NCBI GenBank assembly: GCA_018382125.1
Contig: JAGZQO010000031.1
Span: forward strand, 1-22,812
DNA from: Collinsella sp.
GTDB lineage: Bacteria; Actinomycetota; Coriobacteriia; Coriobacteriales; Coriobacteriaceae
DNA length: 22,812 nt
Direction of reading: 5' to 3'
The notes beneath the pieces are model-generated. The model was given only the letters and a program-made list of their open reading frames with translations. It did not search any database and had not been told where the DNA came from. Both the position numbers and the translations under genes were made by a program. Positions 14,311-22,425 of the stretch are shown one piece after another. Within the stretch, counting starts at the first letter, position 1. Each line of letters starts with the position of its first letter.

Positions 14311-17300
14311 CTACCGACGTTTGGTGAACACGAACACGCCGACGATGGCGAGTCCGATGACGCCGGCGGCAACGCCAACAATGGCGAGCGGATTGGTGCC
14401 AGTCTCCTGCTCGGAAGCACCAGAGGGCTTCTTAGCAGTGGTCGTGGAAGCAGCGCCCGTATCGGACTTGGAATCGGACTTCTTGTCGGACTTGCTGTCC
14501 TTCTTGTCAGACTTCTTGTCAGACTTCTTCTCGTCCTTCTTATCGGACTTATCGGAGTCCTTCTTGTCGGACTTGTTGTCCTTGGTCTCGGTCTTGGTCG
14601 ACACCGTCGTCTTGGTCACCGGCTTCTGACCCGGGGCGACAGCGCCGCCAGCCTGCTGGCCCTTCGTGCCGGAGCCGGAACCCGTGCCAGCGCCAGCACC
14701 GGAACCGTTACCAGCGCCACCATTGCCGCCATTGGAGCCAGAACCGCCATTGCCGCCAGGGTTAACGGCATTCTTGGTCCACTTGGCATACAGCGTCAGA
14801 TCGGCCGTCACCGGCGTACTGAAGTCATACGCCTGCGTGCAAGCCTCATCGGTATACCAACCGCCGAAAGTGCAGCCATCGCGCGTCGGATCGGCCGGCT
14901 TGACCAGCTTGCCATCGGCCGTAGCAACAAACTTAGTGTCGCAAGCAGACCCACCATTGGAATTAAAGGCAACCGTCCAAGACTCGACAGCTCCAAGTTT
15001 AAACAGCGTGCCCGAATCATTAATGTAGTAGAGATTGCCAGAAGCATCGGCAATGACCGGAGAGTCACAGTACTGGTAATGGCCAGCCGCATCATAAATC
15101 TGCGTCGCCTCTGCATCGCCGAGCGTATAGCGATACACGCCACCACCAGCAGAGTAGTTGACGTAATCCTTGCTATCCGCGCTGTTAACGGTGAAGTACA
15201 CATAGGTCTTGCCACCCTGAACACTCACCAGCGGAGTAGCGGCAATACCGTTGAGGCCAGCCGGCAGCGCCTTGCCGTCAGCAGCAGCGACCATCGTGGT
15301 CTTACCCGTCTTCAGGTTATAGAGAACCAGAGCAGAGCCCGTAGACGTCTGTCCGCCGACAATCAGATTGTCACCAGACACCGCAGGGGCGCTCAGATTA
15401 TTCGTAAGGCCCAGATCAATCGTCTTCTGTTCACTCAGCACGCCCTTCGCCGAAAGCGAAATCACATGGAGCTTTCCATCGTGCGTCATCTGATAGAAGG
15501 TCGAACCATTGGACGGATCGGCAATGCAATCGGCATTTGCGACAGTGCCGAGCTTCATGGTCGAAACGACATCGCCCGTCGTCTTATCAATGCACTTAAG
15601 CGTACCCGCGCTCGTAGGAACGATGGCATACTTATCCGTCAAAGCCGCACCAGTCCAGTAATAGCCCTCGGAAGCGTCAATGTTCTGCCAAGAGACTTCG
15701 CCCGTGGCAATCTTGATACGCTTAAGGGAGCCGTTGCCGTAGGTCGCGTTGTAGTTCTCGTCATACGAAATATCGACCGTACCAACATAGACGTACTCGC
15801 CGTCCGAAACGACGGTGCAGGAGCTCTGCGTCAAGTCCGTCAAACCGGGCGTCAGCCACTTGCAGATCAGCTTGTCTGCAGTAATCGCCTGGACCGCACC
15901 GCCGTTGAGCGGAACGATGATAAGGCCATTGGTGTAGATCGGACGAGAGGTATAACTCACCTTGGAGGCAAGCGGCGCAGAGGCAACCTTTTTGCCCGTG
16001 GACGAATCGATCTTAATGAGCTCGTTCTCGGTCGCGATGTACACAAAGCCGTTAGCGATGACAGGCTCGCTGCAGTTGGCATACTGCTGGCCAGACTCGG
16101 CCTTCCAATCGAAGGCCCACTTAAGACCGGCGGCCTGCGCAGGCGTCTTGGCATCCGTTACGGTCGAACCGTTGCCACTGTTGCCGTAGCCGGCCCACTC
16201 GACATCCCAATCAGGAGTCGTCGCACTCGGGTCCACGACAATCTTGTCGGGATCGGGCATGGGCGAATTATCGGTGGTGTAGGCAAACGTAACCTTGTCG
16301 CCGCTCTTGAGCGTGACCTGGTTGGCGCAGAGAGATGAGGGCTCTCCGTTGATATACAGATGCCAATATTTATTGGTCGCACCATCCCAGCCATACGGCT
16401 TGTGATCGAACGGCGAAGTAATGGAATTGAGGAACCAGTAAGCACCATTCTGGGAGGCGTTGTAATCAACGCCCTTCGCCTTCAGAACCGCCTCAATAAG
16501 GTCTTGGGCCGTAGAACCTTCGGGCAGGGAAACATTGCTTGCCGAGCCCCAGCGAGTATTGTTGCCGTTGACATCGGGGCCGATAACATCGACAGACCCA
16601 AGAACCTGGCCAGGAAGGGCATCGGCGTCAGCACCATACATAAAGGTGATGGCATCGCCCTCTTGGAGCTCGTAGGCACCGGCGCCAACGTCGGCGAACT
16701 TGCCATTTACGTAGAAGCGCCAATAGCTATTGGTCGCAGCATCCCAGCCATAGGACTTACCATCGAACGGCGAATAAATGCCGTTGAGGAACCAGCCCCA
16801 AGACGATTCGCTAGCATCAAGCTTAAGGCCGGTCTGCTCAAGGAGATCCTTAGCAGTGGAGCCTGCCTTGAGACTCGTCTGACCCGTCGAAGCCCAAACC
16901 CGCTGCTTGCCGTCCTTATCCTTACCGAGAACCTGAACAGAAGCATGGACAGAATCGGAGGGCAGCTGGTCGCCCCAGCCACCGTAGAACCACGTAACGG
17001 TATCGCCGACATGGATGGTGACATTGTCCGCCGTATAGTCACTCGACTTGCCGTTGATGAACAGTTGCCAATAGGTCGAATAATCTTGGGGCGTACCCAG
17101 CTCAACACCGTTGTACTTAAGGCTCAGAATGAAGGAGCCCGCAGCAACGGCGTCAATATCATTCGCCTCGAGCGCGGCCTTCGTAAGGTCAAGCGCGCTC
17201 GAACCGGACGTCACCACATACTGCGCGTTATCGACCCAAGTCTGAGTCTTGCCCTGGGCATCGCGACCAATGACGGTCACATTTGCGGCAACCTGGTCCT

Positions 17301-18177
17301 TAACGACAGGGGACGCGCTACCAGCCGTATAGGCAAACTCAATCTTCTGCCCTTGGGTGAGCTTGACGCTGCTCGCGCCAACCGAGGAAGACGCGCCGTC
17401 GACGAACAGCTGCCAGTAGGCATAAGTCGCCGGATCGAAGGCAAGCGTACGGCCATCGCTCGGGGATGTGATGCTTTTGAGGTAGAAACCGTATGCCGTG
17501 TTCGGATCGTAATCCGCCTTGAAGCCCGTCTTCTGCTGCAGCTTAACGAAGGCATCCGCAGCCGTCGCGCCCTCGTCGAGCTTGAGTTGCGTAGGTGCCA
17601 CCCAGGTCTGAGCCTTGCCGTCGGCATCGGTGCCGATAATCGAGAACGAGACCTCGACTTGCTTCTTGGCGACATCGCCGGTTTCTGTCGGGTTCTCTGT
17701 CTGGACGGCAGCCGCGGCGGCAGATCCTGCTTGGCCAGCGGATACCGTCGAAGACTGCTCGCTCGTGGCAGGGCTCTCCCCCGTCGCCGAGCCTTCGTCG
17801 CCAGTTGCTGCCTCTGTAGTGGCGGCACTAGCTGCAGGCGCGCTCCCGGAATCCGAAACCTCGGCGCCGCTCTGCTCAGCGGTACCGCCCGCAAGCGCTG
17901 CGTCCTCGCCTGGCGTCGTAGCCTGAGCCACAGCGTCGGTAATGCCCTCGGCACCCTCGGCCCACAGCTGAGCCGGCGTGGTGCCAAAGGCCATCGCGAA
18001 GGCCAGGAATGCCACCAGGCCGCGCTTGGCTACATCGCGCGCAATCGCGCCACGGCGATGCGAGACGCGCTGGCGCACGTCCTCAAACATATCCATTTGT
18101 CTCCTACTGTCTGTACTTGGAGCGTTGCCTTGAGACTGCCCCACGTCATCGCGCATGTTGCGCTCGAGTTCCCCCAT
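14311..18177 (-). CDS. Large surface protein: 4 DUF4430 domains, PQQ-like propeller, InlB_B repeat
   Basis: A 1288-residue exported protein. Residues 46-74 form a signal peptide (VAKRGLVAFLAFAMAFGTTPAQLWA). A Ser/Ala/Thr-rich spacer follows. Four DUF4430 domains lie at about 173-285, 298-400, 411-516 and 526-635, each with the YW..(F/Y)(I/V)NG and G..(I/V)xFxY pattern. A PQQ-like beta-propeller spans about 680-1065 (SEPVIANGFVYIATENELIK, CDSPVIADASGNLYYIND). An InlB_B-type repeat (VAFNSNGG...GWYTDEACTQAYDF...LTLYAKW) lies at 1068-1134. A Gly/Asn/Ser linker, a Lys/Ser/Asp stalk and a C-terminal membrane helix with KRR tail (about 1262-1288) close the protein. The tail lacks a canonical LPxTG (EQETGTNP instead). 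A cobalamin riboswitch lies upstream, so a role in corrinoid capture is inferred. The start at 18177 has a long purine-rich ribosome site; ATG 18096, after TAGGAG, is an alternative that keeps the signal peptide. Confidence 0.87.
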   Translation of the reverse strand: MGELERNMRDDVGQSQGNAPSTDSRRQMDMFEDVRQRVSHRRGAIARDVAKRGLVAFLAFAMAFGTTPAQLWAEGAEGITDAVAQATTPGEDAALAGGTAEQSGAEVSDSGSAPAASAATTEAATGDEGSATGESPATSEQSSTVSAGQAGSAAAAAVQTENPTETGDVAKKQVEVSFSIIGTDADGKAQTWVAPTQLKLDEGATAADAFVKLQQKTGFKADYDPNTAYGFYLKSITSPSDGRTLAFDPATYAYWQLFVDGASSSVGASSVKLTQGQKIEFAYTAGSASPVVKDQVAANVTVIGRDAQGKTQTWVDNAQYVVTSGSSALDLTKAALEANDIDAVAAGSFILSLKYNGVELGTPQDYSTYWQLFINGKSSDYTADNVTIHVGDTVTWFYGGWGDQLPSDSVHASVQVLGKDKDGKQRVWASTGQTSLKAGSTAKDLLEQTGLKLDASESSWGWFLNGIYSPFDGKSYGWDAATNSYWRFYVNGKFADVGAGAYELQEGDAITFMYGADADALPGQVLGSVDVIGPDVNGNNTRWGSASNVSLPEGSTAQDLIEAVLKAKGVDYNASQNGAYWFLNSITSPFDHKPYGWDGATNKYWHLYINGEPSSLCANQVTLKSGDKVTFAYTTDNSPMPDPDKIVVDPSATTPDWDVEWAGYGNSGNGSTVTDAKTPAQAAGLKWAFDWKAESGQQYANCSEPVIANGFVYIATENELIKIDSSTGKKVASAPLASKVSYTSRPIYTNGLIIVPLNGGAVQAITADKLICKWLTPGLTDLTQSSCTVVSDGEYVYVGTVDISYDENYNATYGNGSLKRIKIATGEVSWQNIDASEGYYWTGAALTDKYAIVPTSAGTLKCIDKTTGDVVSTMKLGTVANADCIADPSNGSTFYQMTHDGKLHVISLSAKGVLSEQKTIDLGLTNNLSAPAVSGDNLIVGGQTSTGSALVLYNLKTGKTTMVAAADGKALPAGLNGIAATPLVSVQGGKTYVYFTVNSADSKDYVNYSAGGGVYRYTLGDAEATQIYDAAGHYQYCDSPVIADASGNLYYINDSGTLFKLGAVESWTVAFNSNGGSACDTKFVATADGKLVKPADPTRDGCTFGGWYTDEACTQAYDFSTPVTADLTLYAKWTKNAVNPGGNGGSGSNGGNGGAGNGSGAGAGTGSGSGTKGQQAGGAVAPGQKPVTKTTVSTKTETKDNKSDKKDSDKSDKKDEKKSDKKSDKKDSKSDKKSDSKSDTGAASTTTAKKPSGASEQETGTNPLAIVGVAAGVIGLAIVGVFVFTKRR
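14466..14590 (-). repeat. Lys/Ser/Asp-coding low-complexity repeat
   Basis: Iterated KSDKKDSKSDKK-type codons in the stalk of the large surface protein appear on the plus strand as repeated GTCGGACTTCTT/GTCAGACTTCTT units. A related tract lies in the next gene at about 13850-13990. Such tracts can change length by slippage or recombination. Confidence 0.7.
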
Positions 18178-18181
18178 CGGG

Positions 18182-18240
18182 ACCCCCTTCCCTCCAGAGC
18201 CCTATGCACACCGGCGGCAAAAGCCGCAGCCGCATGCAAG
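18182..18240 (-). promoter_or_regulatory. Putative riboswitch expression platform with ribosome-binding site
   Basis: On the minus strand a GCGGC-TTTT-GCCGC hairpin (18214-18227) lies inside a longer imperfect stem (TGCA...TGCA). It is followed by the purine-rich Shine-Dalgarno GGAGGGAAGGGGG (18183-18195), 5 nt before the ATG. No T-run follows the hairpin, so control is probably translational. CCTCC beside the B12 box (18244-18248) is complementary to GGAGG of the ribosome site, one possible switching contact. Confidence 0.5.
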
Positions 18241-18415
18241 ACGGGAGGCGATCCGACTTAACCTTAACGACTCGGGCACGTCGTCCGATCTGCGACGCGA
18301 GCATCCCGAGCCAAGAGGAATTACGGTTACTGGTACAGCCGGGGACTTGCACCCCGATTCTCCCAAATGCGCAGGATAACCGCGCATTCGTGCGTCTCCG
18401 CACCACCATCTAGGC
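18241..18415 (-). ncRNA. Cobalamin (B12) riboswitch
   Basis: On the minus strand the order of conserved elements matches the cobalamin aptamer. There is an early GGTGGTGCGG, a central core GGGAGAATCGGGGTGCAAG with TCCCCGGCTGTACC and AGTAACCGTAA (18321-18364), and a late B12-box-like GTCGGATCGCC (18247-18257) with the variable arm GGCTCGGGATGC...GTGCCCGAGTC between them. It lies directly between a promoter (18421-18449) and the large DUF4430 surface protein. Cobalamin riboswitches normally turn off downstream genes when B12 is plentiful. The exact 5' and 3' limits are approximate. Confidence 0.88.
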
Positions 18416-18420
18416 CATCG

Positions 18421-18449
18421 ATTATTACCGTCAAAATGGTATCACGCAA
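18421..18449 (-). promoter_or_regulatory. Sigma70-type promoter for the riboswitch-controlled operon
   Basis: On the minus strand TTGCGT (18444-18449) is the -35, with 17 nt spacing to AATAAT (18421-18426) as the -10. Transcription would start near 18413-18415, right at the 5' side of the cobalamin aptamer. Confidence 0.65.
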
Positions 18450-18475
18450 AAGGGCCTCGCACGCAGGCGAAGCCC
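18448..18475 (-). terminator. Intrinsic terminator of the phasin-UbiB operon
   Basis: On the minus strand GGGCTTCGC (18467-18475) pairs with GCGAGGCCC (18452-18460) around CTGCGT, with one G-T pair, followed by TTTT. It ends the leftward unit whose last gene stops at 18527. Its T-run overlaps the -35 of the next operon. Confidence 0.75.
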
Positions 18476-18526
18476 AAGGTAAAAGCTATTGTTTGCGATA
18501 GGAAAATGCGGTGACGGCCGCAGCCT

Positions 18527-20290
18527 CTAGTGCTTGCCGCCGTGACTGTTGAGCCAGATATTGCGGCCCAGCATAAGCGCCAGCACCAGCGCGCTCACGT
18601 AGCCCATAAAGCCAATGACCGGGATACCAAACACAACCGGCTCGATGCGCGCGTAGTACACCACCGACGAACCGATAAACAGACCGGCGATCACAATTGC
18701 CATCGACATGCGGTCGATAATCCCACCTAGCTGTCGCAGCGCCTTATCGCTGCTCATGATCTGCGTGTTCACCTTAAGCTGGCCGCGTGTGAGCATGCGC
18801 GAAGCCAAGCCCAGATACTCGGCCGCCTCGAGCGAGCCCTTCGCCGCGCGATAACTGCTCGCTGCAAAGTCGCGGCTCATCTCGCGCATGCGGGCGTAGG
18901 TGCTCTTCTCGTTTTTGATGTGCGTCTGGATGATCTGGATCATGTTGACGTTAGGCATGTACTCGGTCAACAGGCCCTCGAGCGTCACCATGCCGCGGGC
19001 GAACATTGTCACCACGCTCGGCAGCTCAACGTCATTTTTGCGCGCGAGGTTTAACAGCGAGGTCAAAAACTCACCGATATCCAGGTCCTTAAGGTCAAGG
19101 CCCGCAAAGTCAGCCACGATAAAGTCCAAATCGGACAAAAAGGCCGAATGATCGAGCTCAGCCGAGTCGCCACGCGTCACGGCGAAGCGCATGAGCGAAT
19201 CCTTGAGCTTTGGCACATCGCCCTCGGCCACGGCAAAGATCATATCCTTGACGATACCGCGGTCGTGGCTCGACATGCGTCCGACCATGCCCAAGTCGAT
19301 AAAGAAAACGATGCCGTCCTTGAGGATGATATTTCCCGCATGCGGGTCGGCATGGAAAAAGCCGTCGTCGAGCACCTGCGTCGAATAGTCCTCGACAATC
19401 GCCGAGCCGATCTTTTCCAGGTCATAGCCCTCGGCCACCAAGCGTTCAGGATCGGCGATCGAAATGCCGTCGACGTAGTCCATAACCACCACGTGTTCGG
19501 TGCACAGGTCCAGATAGGATTTAGGGCACGTCACGCCATGAACGCTCTTATGGAACTCGTAGAAGTCGTTGAGGTTTTTGGCCTCGGCCAAAAAGTTGGT
19601 CTCCTCGCGAAACGAGGTCCACAGCTCCTCGACCACGCCGTGCAGGTCAACGAATTGATCGGTGTTGACGAACTTGGAAACGATACGCACCACCGAGCGG
19701 ATGATATCGATGTCCTGCGCCATAACCTGCTGTGCACCGGGGCGCTGCACCTTGACAGCCACGTCCTCGCCCGTCACCAGGCGAGCTCGGTGTACCTGCG
19801 CGAGCGATGCACTACCAAGCGGGTTGGGGTCGATCGCATCGAACATCTCCCCCAGGCGCAGGCCGTATTCCTCTTCCAAGCAGCGGAGCACTACCTCGTA
19901 CGGCACCGGCTCCACGTCGGAACGCAGACGGCGCAGCTCATCGCAAAAGCGCTGCGGCAGAATCTCGGACCGGTTGGCCAGAATCTGCCCCATCTTGACG
20001 AACATGGGGCCGAGCTCCTCGAGCAGGCGGCGCAAACGAACCGGCGTGAGGTTATCCCACACGCGGTACTTTTTAACCAGGCGAACAATCTGCCCGATGC
20101 GCTCGCGGCGACCCGCAGGCGTGAGTTGGTATTCCTCATCCGGCGCCATCGCCTCGGGCTCCTCGGGGACCATATCGACAGCGCGCGGCTTCTTGCGAGC
20201 GCCCGAGACGGCGGCATCGACCTTATCGACAACCGCCGCCTCGTCACCCAAGGGATCTAGATTGTTGTAATCGGTGGTGGAATCTGCCAT
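18527..20290 (-). CDS. AarF/UbiB (ABC1) family atypical kinase-like protein
   Basis: A 587-residue UbiB-family protein. It has the family's KxGQ motif (KMGQ, 99-102, then ILANRSEILP), the A-rich loop ASLAQVHRA (161-169), VKVQRPG with Lys180, the catalytic-loop HADPHAGN (313-320) and the metal-binding DLG (332-334). Two membrane helices at the C-terminus (about 535-580) anchor it. UbiB/ADCK proteins are ATPases supporting isoprenoid-quinone or lipid metabolism. An anaerobic actinobacterium would lack ubiquinone, so the role is more likely in menaquinone or lipid handling (inference). It starts 8 nt after the stop of the phasin-like gene, suggesting translational coupling. The ribosome site is weak. 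Confidence 0.92.
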   Translation of the reverse strand: MADSTTDYNNLDPLGDEAAVVDKVDAAVSGARKKPRAVDMVPEEPEAMAPDEEYQLTPAGRRERIGQIVRLVKKYRVWDNLTPVRLRRLLEELGPMFVKMGQILANRSEILPQRFCDELRRLRSDVEPVPYEVVLRCLEEEYGLRLGEMFDAIDPNPLGSASLAQVHRARLVTGEDVAVKVQRPGAQQVMAQDIDIIRSVVRIVSKFVNTDQFVDLHGVVEELWTSFREETNFLAEAKNLNDFYEFHKSVHGVTCPKSYLDLCTEHVVVMDYVDGISIADPERLVAEGYDLEKIGSAIVEDYSTQVLDDGFFHADPHAGNIILKDGIVFFIDLGMVGRMSSHDRGIVKDMIFAVAEGDVPKLKDSLMRFAVTRGDSAELDHSAFLSDLDFIVADFAGLDLKDLDIGEFLTSLLNLARKNDVELPSVVTMFARGMVTLEGLLTEYMPNVNMIQIIQTHIKNEKSTYARMREMSRDFAASSYRAAKGSLEAAEYLGLASRMLTRGQLKVNTQIMSSDKALRQLGGIIDRMSMAIVIAGLFIGSSVVYYARIEPVVFGIPVIGFMGYVSALVLALMLGRNIWLNSHGGKH

Positions 20291-20298
20291 CTGCGCTG

Positions 20299-20715
20299 CT
20301 ACTCGGCCTCTTCGGTATCCTTCGCATCGTCGGGCTCAACGGACTCGACGGGCACCGAGGTCACGTTGTCCTCGACCGAATCGACGATGTCGCGCACGTG
20401 GGCCAGGAAGGCCGTGCGCTCGGACGCGGTCATAACGCGGACGCGAGCAAGGATGAGCTCATCGAGCACGCGCTGGGCCGCGGTCTCGCCCTGCATGCCC
20501 AAGCGCTCGGTCAGGTCGGAGATGGTGCCGCCGGCCTGCTCGAACATGTCGGACACACTGCGGGCGATATCGGGGGTGGCGGTGTCCTTGCGGACCTGCT
20601 CGCCTTTGGTGTTAAGGTCGTCGAGGACCTTCTTGCCGCCTTCGACAGCAACGGCGGCAGCGCCAAAGCCCACGTTAATGGCGCCGTTAACAAGCTGATC
20701 GAGTTTCATAACCAT
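20299..20715 (-). CDS. Phasin-like small helical protein
   Basis: A 138-residue, mostly helical, acidic protein beginning MVMKLDQLVNGAINVGFGAAAVAVEGGKKVLDDL. It then has an amphipathic helical middle (SVSDMFEQAGGTISDLTERLG) and a charged C-terminal tail (SVEPDDAKDTEEAE). The layout resembles phasin-family proteins that coat polyhydroxyalkanoate granules or associate with membranes; no PHA genes are in the window, so granule coating is not supported. The start at 20715 is chosen because GGAG lies 6 nt upstream. It is tightly linked to the UbiB-like gene, which suggests it may regulate or localise that protein (inference). Confidence 0.65.
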   Translation of the reverse strand: MVMKLDQLVNGAINVGFGAAAVAVEGGKKVLDDLNTKGEQVRKDTATPDIARSVSDMFEQAGGTISDLTERLGMQGETAAQRVLDELILARVRVMTASERTAFLAHVRDIVDSVEDNVTSVPVESVEPDDAKDTEEAE

Positions 20716-20814
20716 GGTTATCTCCAATCACAAACAACTGCATTGGCGTTCTTGTACCCAAGATTGAGCGAAAGCGACAAAGCGTTTTAGCGCTATTCGA
20801 TCGACGGGAAATCC

Positions 20815-22338
20815 CTACCTCACGTTGTCGTTCATCGCGAAAGAGTTCTTCATGGCGCAGCTCGTGGTGTAGAGCACCTTGCCCAGCAGGGCATCGGTCT
20901 CCACGCGAACACGCTCGGCAAAGGCCTCGTTGGCGCGTGCAAGCTCGGAAGGCACCTCGGCCTCGGGCAGAGCGGCTACGGCAGCGTCGACGTCATGGAT
21001 CTGCTTGTGACCCATGCCACCGACCTTCTCCTGATAGTCCTCCACAGCGCGGCCGCACTCATGGAAACGGACGTCGGCCAGGGCGCCGATCAGGCGGTTG
21101 GCCCAGTAGAAGTTTTCGGACGTCACGCGAGCCTGTGTGTCGGCATAGTACTCGGGCATGGTCTCGACGTTGGCGTACAGCGGAACCAGCGCGTTAAACG
21201 AGTTGGAGCCAAAGGCCATCCACTGCACGGCGCGGTAGGCCGACTGTGCATAGGGGCGCAGCTGCAACACGGCAAGCTGGCTGTTGCGGTTGATGCCGAT
21301 GGGACGATATGCGCCACGCGTAGCGAGCGTGCCCTTGCTGCCGTAGCAGTCGTACTCCGTGCCCTGGTAGTGGCTCGAGAGTACGTACTTGATGTCCTCG
21401 ATGGTCACCTTGCGCTCGGGCACGCGGCTCCAGGGGATATCGTCGCTCTCGGGCGTGTAGTCGGCCTCGGGACCATCCCACACGTCGCTGGGGTTGAGGC
21501 AACGCTGCATGTACCAGGCGCGCGGCGTGTTGTAGACGTGGTCGCTGTCGCTGTGCGAGCCAAAGGCCTCGCGCGGGTTAAAGACCGTCGCCGGACCATC
21601 ACCCCCGACGCCCAGCGTCAGGTCCAGATGCCACTCGGCCATCCAGGCGCGCAGGTCGGCGGAGCACATGTGATCGACCTGGGCGCCCTCGGCGTCATCC
21701 AGGTCAAAGCTGTCGATACCCAGCTGGTTGGGCATGGTCACATAGGCGTCGTCAGGCACGCGCTTGGCAATCCAGTGGTGACCGCCGATGGTCTCGAGCC
21801 ACCAGATCTCGTCAACGTCGCTAAAGGCGATGCCGTTGTTCTCATAGGTGCCGTAGCGCTCAAGCAGGTCGCCCAGGATACGAACGCCGTCGCGGGCGGA
21901 CTTGGCGTACGGTAGGACCAGGGTCACCATGTCCTCCTCGCCCAGGCCACCAGGTTGCGCCGGCACATAGCCGTCCTCACCCTCGTTGCCCTTGGCGGGC
22001 ACGTAGTCCACGAGTGGATCGGCGCCGCGGACGCGCTCGTTGGTGGTGAGCGTCTCGGTTGCGGACATGCCCACATTGAGCTCGTTGAAACCGGCCTCGG
22101 CCCAGATGCCGTGACCGGGAATAACATCGGGGACGCTCGTGTAGCGCATGGGATTATCGGGCAGTTCAACGGTCAGGTGACTCAGGACGCTCGTGTAGAC
22201 GCGCGGCTGCTCGTCGGGATGCACTACGCGCATGCGCTTGGGCTCAAATACCCCGTTGGACGAGTCCTCGTTACGCGCGACCAGGGTCGACCCGTCGTAG
22301 CTCGCGTTCTTACCGACCAGAATCGTTGTGCACGGCAT
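20815..22338 (-). CDS. C69 family dipeptidase (PepD-like)
   Basis: A 507-residue Ntn-hydrolase peptidase. The N-terminus MPCTTILVGKNASYDGSTLVARNEDS carries the family signature (split here: MPCTTILVGK, then NASYDGSTLVARNEDS), with Cys3 as the expected nucleophile. Further family-like blocks are WAEAGFNELNVGMSATET, IWWLETIGGHHWIAKRVPD and TPESDDIPWSRVPE. C69 enzymes cleave a wide range of dipeptides in the cytoplasm of lactic-acid and other anaerobic bacteria. No signal peptide is present. The start at 22338 places AAGGAGG 6 nt upstream; the ATG at 22344 directly abuts the Shine-Dalgarno and is rejected. It is probably monocistronic; 99 bp separate its stop from the phasin-like gene. Confidence 0.93.
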   Translation of the reverse strand: MPCTTILVGKNASYDGSTLVARNEDSSNGVFEPKRMRVVHPDEQPRVYTSVLSHLTVELPDNPMRYTSVPDVIPGHGIWAEAGFNELNVGMSATETLTTNERVRGADPLVDYVPAKGNEGEDGYVPAQPGGLGEEDMVTLVLPYAKSARDGVRILGDLLERYGTYENNGIAFSDVDEIWWLETIGGHHWIAKRVPDDAYVTMPNQLGIDSFDLDDAEGAQVDHMCSADLRAWMAEWHLDLTLGVGGDGPATVFNPREAFGSHSDSDHVYNTPRAWYMQRCLNPSDVWDGPEADYTPESDDIPWSRVPERKVTIEDIKYVLSSHYQGTEYDCYGSKGTLATRGAYRPIGINRNSQLAVLQLRPYAQSAYRAVQWMAFGSNSFNALVPLYANVETMPEYYADTQARVTSENFYWANRLIGALADVRFHECGRAVEDYQEKVGGMGHKQIHDVDAAVAALPEAEVPSELARANEAFAERVRVETDALLGKVLYTTSCAMKNSFAMNDNVR

Positions 22339-22425
22339 GCGCATCCTCCTTGAGCGAAGAAATCAAACGGCAACAGTGTATCGCTTCGACGCAAAAAGGG
22401 CGAAACCACGGCCTCGGCAGCCCCC

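Noticed and set aside
14457..14590. Repeated GGACTTCTTGTC units considered as a CRISPR or other array
   Set aside because: Unit spacing is codon-driven, there are no unique spacers of constant length, and the units encode a Lys/Ser/Asp stalk in frame.
14122..18261. Two long plus-strand frames (738 and 633 codons) opposite the surface protein
   Set aside because: They are antisense shadows of a gene with clear signal peptide, repeat domains and anchor; the frames are Arg/Ile-rich with no domain.
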